Source of the DNA: Anaerolineae bacterium
Lineage (GTDB): Bacteria; Chloroflexota; Anaerolineae; Anaerolineales; Villigracilaceae
NCBI GenBank assembly: GCA_003524705.1
Contig: DQGV01000455.1
Location: forward strand, 813 to 18,830
Length of the DNA stretch: 18,018 nucleotides
Reading direction: 5' to 3'
A program made the position numbers and the translations under genes. Under the pieces are notes generated by a model. That model was not told the origin of the DNA. It saw nothing but the letters and a program-made list of their open reading frames with translations, and searched no databases. Shown here one piece after another: positions 15,236 to 18,018 of the stretch; within the stretch, counting starts at the first letter, position 1; each line of letters opens with the position of its first letter.

Positions 15236-16300
15236 ATGTACAGCCCAGAGACTGTTGCAAATGAAAAAAACGAGTTGCTTCAAGCCGTTCTCAATGCGCG
15301 TGCGTACAAACCGTTATATGTAAAAATCAAAGTCTTTTACGGGTGCAACTTAAAATGTGAGATGTGCAATCACTGGCGTGACACACGCGAACCACCTGTT
15401 ACCGCCGAACGCTTCAAAGAAGTGATTAGTGAATTAGCAAACATGGGGACGAAAAAAATTCACATCTCTGGTGGTGAACCCATGCTCCGCCCACACATCC
15501 CGGATTTTGTAGAAACTGCATCATCTTCGGGTATCAAAGTCACCATGACCACCAACGGAACCTTAGTCACCAAAGAAAAAGCAAAACGATTGGTCGAAGG
15601 CGGGTTACGTGGCGTCAATATTTCGATTGATTCACCCAACCGCAAAATGCACGAAAAAATTCGCGGTGTCGAAGGTGCCTTCAAATCTACTGTCAAAGCC
15701 GTGCAATTGTTTAATCGCTATAAACACAAAGGCAAATTGACCATTCGCATTAACACCGTCGTCAGCCGTACAAATTATCAAACCCTCGCTTCATTACCTG
15801 ACCTTGCACACGAACTCGGCGCGGATGGTATTAACTTAATCCCCGTAGATGACCACTGCGGTGAAATATTATCCATGCGTAAAAAAGATATTGCGTTATT
15901 CAATGAAGAGATTGCGCCGAAGATTGCAGAACGCGCTTTGGCACTCGGTTTAATTGTGTCGGATGAAGATGCGTTTCCCTTTGGCAGAGACGAGTCGCAA
16001 GTCAGGTTAGGACGCGCAGGCAGATATGCTTTTGGGTATTATGATAAACATCCCTGCTATGCCCCATGGACGCATAGCCTGATTGACTTCAATGGCAATG
16101 TGTATGTGTGTTGTATGACGCGCGAAAAAATTCCGCCGATTGGAAATATTATCAATCAATCTTTCAAAGAAATTTGGGAAGGGGATGCCTATCGTCACAT
16201 CCGCTTGAAGATGCACCCGCCTTCATTGAAACCTTGTCAACGCTGTGATGATTTTATTGAACAGAATAAAAAAATATGGGAGATGATTGGACCATATTAA
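15236..16300 (+). CDS. Radical SAM/SPASM-type enzyme of unknown substrate
   Basis: 354-aa cytoplasmic iron-sulfur enzyme. The radical SAM cluster motif CNLKCEMC (C37, C41, C44) opens the barrel, followed by ISGGEPMLRP (77-86, the SAM-binding GGEP), TMTTNGTLV (103-111) and VNISIDSP (127-134). The C-terminal part has a SPASM-like auxiliary-cluster set, C274 in HPCYAPW, C292/C293 in VYVCCM, and CQRC (C334, C337), with the typical GNIINQSFKEIWEGDAYRHI segment. Such enzymes modify peptides, cofactors or sugars; no precursor-peptide gene is visible nearby. Neighbours are the TlpA/Lgt-like pair upstream and a glycosyltransferase downstream, so a role in glycan or envelope chemistry is possible but unproved. 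A 97-base palindromic repeat begins 4 bases after the stop. Confidence 0.92.
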   Translation: MYSPETVANEKNELLQAVLNARAYKPLYVKIKVFYGCNLKCEMCNHWRDTREPPVTAERFKEVISELANMGTKKIHISGGEPMLRPHIPDFVETASSSGIKVTMTTNGTLVTKEKAKRLVEGGLRGVNISIDSPNRKMHEKIRGVEGAFKSTVKAVQLFNRYKHKGKLTIRINTVVSRTNYQTLASLPDLAHELGADGINLIPVDDHCGEILSMRKKDIALFNEEIAPKIAERALALGLIVSDEDAFPFGRDESQVRLGRAGRYAFGYYDKHPCYAPWTHSLIDFNGNVYVCCMTREKIPPIGNIINQSFKEIWEGDAYRHIRLKMHPPSLKPCQRCDDFIEQNKKIWEMIGPY

Positions 16301-16304
16301 GATA

Positions 16305-16401
16305 ATGTCGTTGCGAGTCGCGTTCTTGTTCTTCGCGACGAAGCAACCTCATTATTAATAGGAGATTGCTTCGCCGCAAAGAACGTGGCTCGCAATGACA
16401 T
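16305..16401. repeat. 97-base imperfect palindrome of the GTCATTGCGAG family
   Basis: The arms ATGTCGTTGCGAG ... ACGAAGCAACCTC (16305-16350) and GGAGATTGCTTCG ... CTCGCAATGACAT (16361-16401) fold over a loop ATTATTAATA. It fills the whole gap between two convergent stop codons (16300 and 16403) and could terminate transcription both ways. A second family member, split by another repeat, is at 16694-16766. Confidence 0.8.
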
Positions 16402-16402
16402 G

Positions 16403-16684
16403 TCAACTCAAATCCGAAAAAACATCACTGCTATCATTATCATCCCACGTACTAGAACGACCAAACGTATCCAAATCAGTTGCCGTAAACAAAGTCGCCG
16501 CAATCGGCAACGCCACAGGAATATCTAACCCTTGCTGACAAGCCAAACACACTCGCCCCTCTTTTCTTTGATTCGTATGCTCATCACAAAAACCACGCCC
16601 ACACTTTGTGCAAGTTCCCAACGAAGGGTTCTCACAACGATGCGGAACCAAATAACCAATCACCATTTCACATTGTTCAGCCAT
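16403..16684 (-). CDS. Small zinc-binding (B-box-like) protein
   Basis: 93-aa protein with a cysteine/histidine-rich core: C5, C17, then TCTKCGRGFCDEHT (C25, C28, C33, H36) and VCLACQ (C46, C49), fitting two zinc sites of a B-box or RING-like type. After a short hydrophobic stretch (55-65) the tail is acidic and serine-rich (DDNDSSDVFSDLS). No enzyme motif is seen; an adaptor role is the most that can be said. The ATG has no Shine-Dalgarno sequence. It is convergent with the radical SAM gene and divergent from the glycosyltransferase, and palindromic repeats lie against both of its ends. Confidence 0.75.
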   Translation of the reverse strand: MAEQCEMVIGYLVPHRCENPSLGTCTKCGRGFCDEHTNQRKEGRVCLACQQGLDIPVALPIAATLFTATDLDTFGRSSTWDDNDSSDVFSDLS

Positions 16685-16693
16685 AATTTTTTT

Positions 16694-16766
16694 ATGTCAT
16701 TGCGAGGACTGATGGTCGAGTGTCGCCAAAGGCGATGTATCGAGACCCAGCCCGAAGCAATCTCCT
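16694..16766. repeat. Mosaic repeat: TGGTCGAGT element nested in a GTCATTGCGAG element
   Basis: The outer element keeps its ends ATGTCATTGCGAG (16694-16706) and CGAAGCAATCTCC (16753-16765). Its middle is replaced by TGGTCGAGT, a small hairpin TCGCC-aaa-GGCGA and GTATCGAGACC (16713-16747), the same block ends as in the repeat at 9367-9440. It sits in the 89-base divergent spacer and ends about 8 bases before the glycosyltransferase ATG. Confidence 0.75.
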
Positions 16767-16773
16767 GATTAAA

Positions 16774-17940
16774 ATGAAAATCGCATTTCTTACCGAAAAG
16801 TATACACCAGACATTGGCGGGCTTGCAATCTCAACTCATAGACTCGCAAATCTACTTGCAGATGCAGGACATGAAATCCGCCTCTTCGTCCCAACCTCCA
16901 ACCTGCCAGCCTCCGAGACGCATACACTTTCAGCAAACAGAATCAGCGTCACCCGTTTCGGTGCACACAAACGTGTAGATGATACATTAGTGGATTGGTT
17001 CGAATTAGTTGTTCAAGCACATCAAAAAGAATCATTTGACTTAATCCAAGCCTATTTTCTTCCGCAAGCAGGTTTCGTAGCAACGTATGTTGGCAAATAC
17101 CTAAGCATTCCAAGTGTTGTTTCAATTCGTGGCAATGACATCGAACGCGCCGCATTCGACCCAAGCAAATTTTCACATGTCATGTATGCACTCCAAAATG
17201 CAAATGCAGTCACCACCAATGCGAGCCTCTTAGTCAAAAAAGCAAAAGCATTGATTGATAGAGAAATTATTTTGATTCCGAATGGCATTGATACAAATCA
17301 TTTCAAGCCGATGGAGAGAAATGATTTGTTGGCAGAGGCTTTAGAAATAGAAAATGGAAAGTTGAAAGTGGAAGAAGGAAAGAAGAAAGAAGAAAGAAAA
17401 GTTGTCGGTTTCGTTGGCGAGTTACGAGAAAAAAAAGGTTTACAAACGCTCCTGCTTGCCTATGCGCAAGTCAATAAAAAACAGCCTGTGACATTATTAA
17501 TCGTCGGCGAAGTTCGACAAGGCGAAGATAAAAAATTCTTTGATGAATTCCAAGTTACGAATCCCGATTCCCGAATTATTGTCACTGGACTCATCCCCCA
17601 TAAAGATTTACCATCTTATTATTCTCTGATTGATGTCTTTATTCATCCATCACTACGAGATGGAATGCCCAATGCAGTTCTCGAAGCAATGGCTTGCGGA
17701 AAAACTGTCATCGCTACACCTGTTGGCGGAGTGATAGATGTAATTGAAGATAAAAAGAATGGCTACTTTGTGAATGTCAATGATGCAGATGGATTATCCA
17801 ATAAAATGATTGAAGTGTTAAATAGTAATCAAGAAGAAATTCAAAAGTCGGCAAGAGAAACTATAATTAATCAATTCACGCTTGAAAAAGAATTGAATGC
17901 GAATATAAATATCTACAGAGGTTTGGGAGGCAACCTATGA
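16774..17940 (+). CDS. Glycosyltransferase family 4 (GT-B fold) protein
   Basis: 388-aa cytoplasmic or membrane-associated enzyme that transfers a sugar from a nucleotide donor. The N-terminal acceptor domain opens MKIAFLTEKYTPDIGGLAIS with the GT4 GG loop. IPNGID (168-173) starts the donor domain, followed by VGFVGELREKKGLQTLLLAY, IVTGLIPHKDLPSYYS and the donor signature HPSLRDGMPNAVLEAM (291-306) holding the E-x7-E pair as D296/E304. A charged, purine-encoded insert (about 188-209, ENGKLKVEEGKKKEERK) lies between the domains. The start at 16774 is chosen because an upstream in-frame ATG (16720) would translate a repeat. Ribosome site unclear. A following gene overlaps the stop by 4 bp. Donor sugar unknown; GDP-mannose is one option. 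Confidence 0.92.
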   Translation: MKIAFLTEKYTPDIGGLAISTHRLANLLADAGHEIRLFVPTSNLPASETHTLSANRISVTRFGAHKRVDDTLVDWFELVVQAHQKESFDLIQAYFLPQAGFVATYVGKYLSIPSVVSIRGNDIERAAFDPSKFSHVMYALQNANAVTTNASLLVKKAKALIDREIILIPNGIDTNHFKPMERNDLLAEALEIENGKLKVEEGKKKEERKVVGFVGELREKKGLQTLLLAYAQVNKKQPVTLLIVGEVRQGEDKKFFDEFQVTNPDSRIIVTGLIPHKDLPSYYSLIDVFIHPSLRDGMPNAVLEAMACGKTVIATPVGGVIDVIEDKKNGYFVNVNDADGLSNKMIEVLNSNQEEIQKSARETIINQFTLEKELNANINIYRGLGGNL

Positions 17941-18018
17941 AAGCTCAATACGAAGTGAATGATTCAAAAATATCAAACAAAGAAAAAATTGCTATTGTTT
18001 TTTTATTAATTATTATAG
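17937..18018 (+). CDS. Start of a membrane protein, cut by the window edge
   Basis: An ATG at 17937 overlaps the glycosyltransferase stop (ATGA) and has GGGAGG 6 bases upstream, the best ribosome site on the plus strand here. The 27 visible codons give a polar N-terminus, MKAQYEVNDSKISNKEK, followed by IAIVFLLIII, the start of a hydrophobic segment, still open at the edge. It is probably a multi-pass protein of a glycan locus (for example an O-antigen ligase or flippase), but the family cannot be told from this part. Confidence 0.75.
   Translation, partial: MKAQYEVNDSKISNKEKIAIVFLLIII

Noticed and set aside
15236..16300. RiPP-type peptide modification system around the radical SAM gene
   Set aside because: No small precursor-peptide frame, leader-binding domain or dedicated transporter is visible within the window.
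16720..16773. Upstream start for the glycosyltransferase (MSPKAMYRDPARSN...)
   Set aside because: The extra 18 codons are translated from the nested palindromic repeat; the family N-terminus MKIAFLTEKYTP begins at 16774.

Overview
This window looks like ordinary chromosome from a mid-GC bacterium, most likely a Chloroflexota of the Anaerolineae type. That assignment is an inference from three things: a coenzyme-B12 (class II) ribonucleotide reductase next to nrdR, a topoisomerase I carrying an N-terminal zinc ribbon of the DUF5679 kind, and intergenic spacers packed with short palindromic repeats. No rRNA, tRNA, CRISPR array, transposase or phage gene was seen.

Left half (1-10700, all genes on the minus strand; in the direction of transcription, right to left). 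A translation-linked cluster rpsP, khpA, rimM is followed by dprA and a GDP-mannose pyrophosphorylase gene. khpA and rimM overlap by 4 bp, and the dprA stop directly abuts the manC start. Next come topA, a two-TM conserved protein with its own promoter and terminator, nrdR, and nrdJ. Hairpins with T-runs separate most of these units. A good sigma-70-type promoter in front of nrdR is followed by two AT-centred palindromes that could be NrdR operators.

Right half (10884-18018, mostly plus strand). An orphan 321-aa protein with its own promoter is followed by a coupled VOC-protein/SUMF1-lipoprotein pair, a membrane-anchored parvulin, a small VOC-gene remnant missed by ordinary gene calling, a TlpA-like thioredoxin, a degenerate Lgt-like membrane protein, a SPASM-type radical SAM enzyme, a convergent small zinc-binding protein, a GT4 glycosyltransferase, and the first codons of a membrane protein cut by the window edge. 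Several products here are secreted, lipid-anchored or membrane proteins, suggesting an envelope-protein maturation neighbourhood that runs into a polysaccharide locus. GDP-mannose from manC could feed mannosyl transfer, but that link is speculative.

The most notable non-gene signals are: (i) two promoters of the form TGA-TAMAAT-N6-ATG, in which the TGA is the stop codon of the preceding frame and the expected transcript starts at the ATG (leaderless); (ii) several repeat families, including one repeat nested inside another; (iii) the putative nrdR operator pair; (iv) a 27-codon VOC remnant. I did not find a clear new defence or mobile system. The least explained protein is the orphan at 10884-11849.
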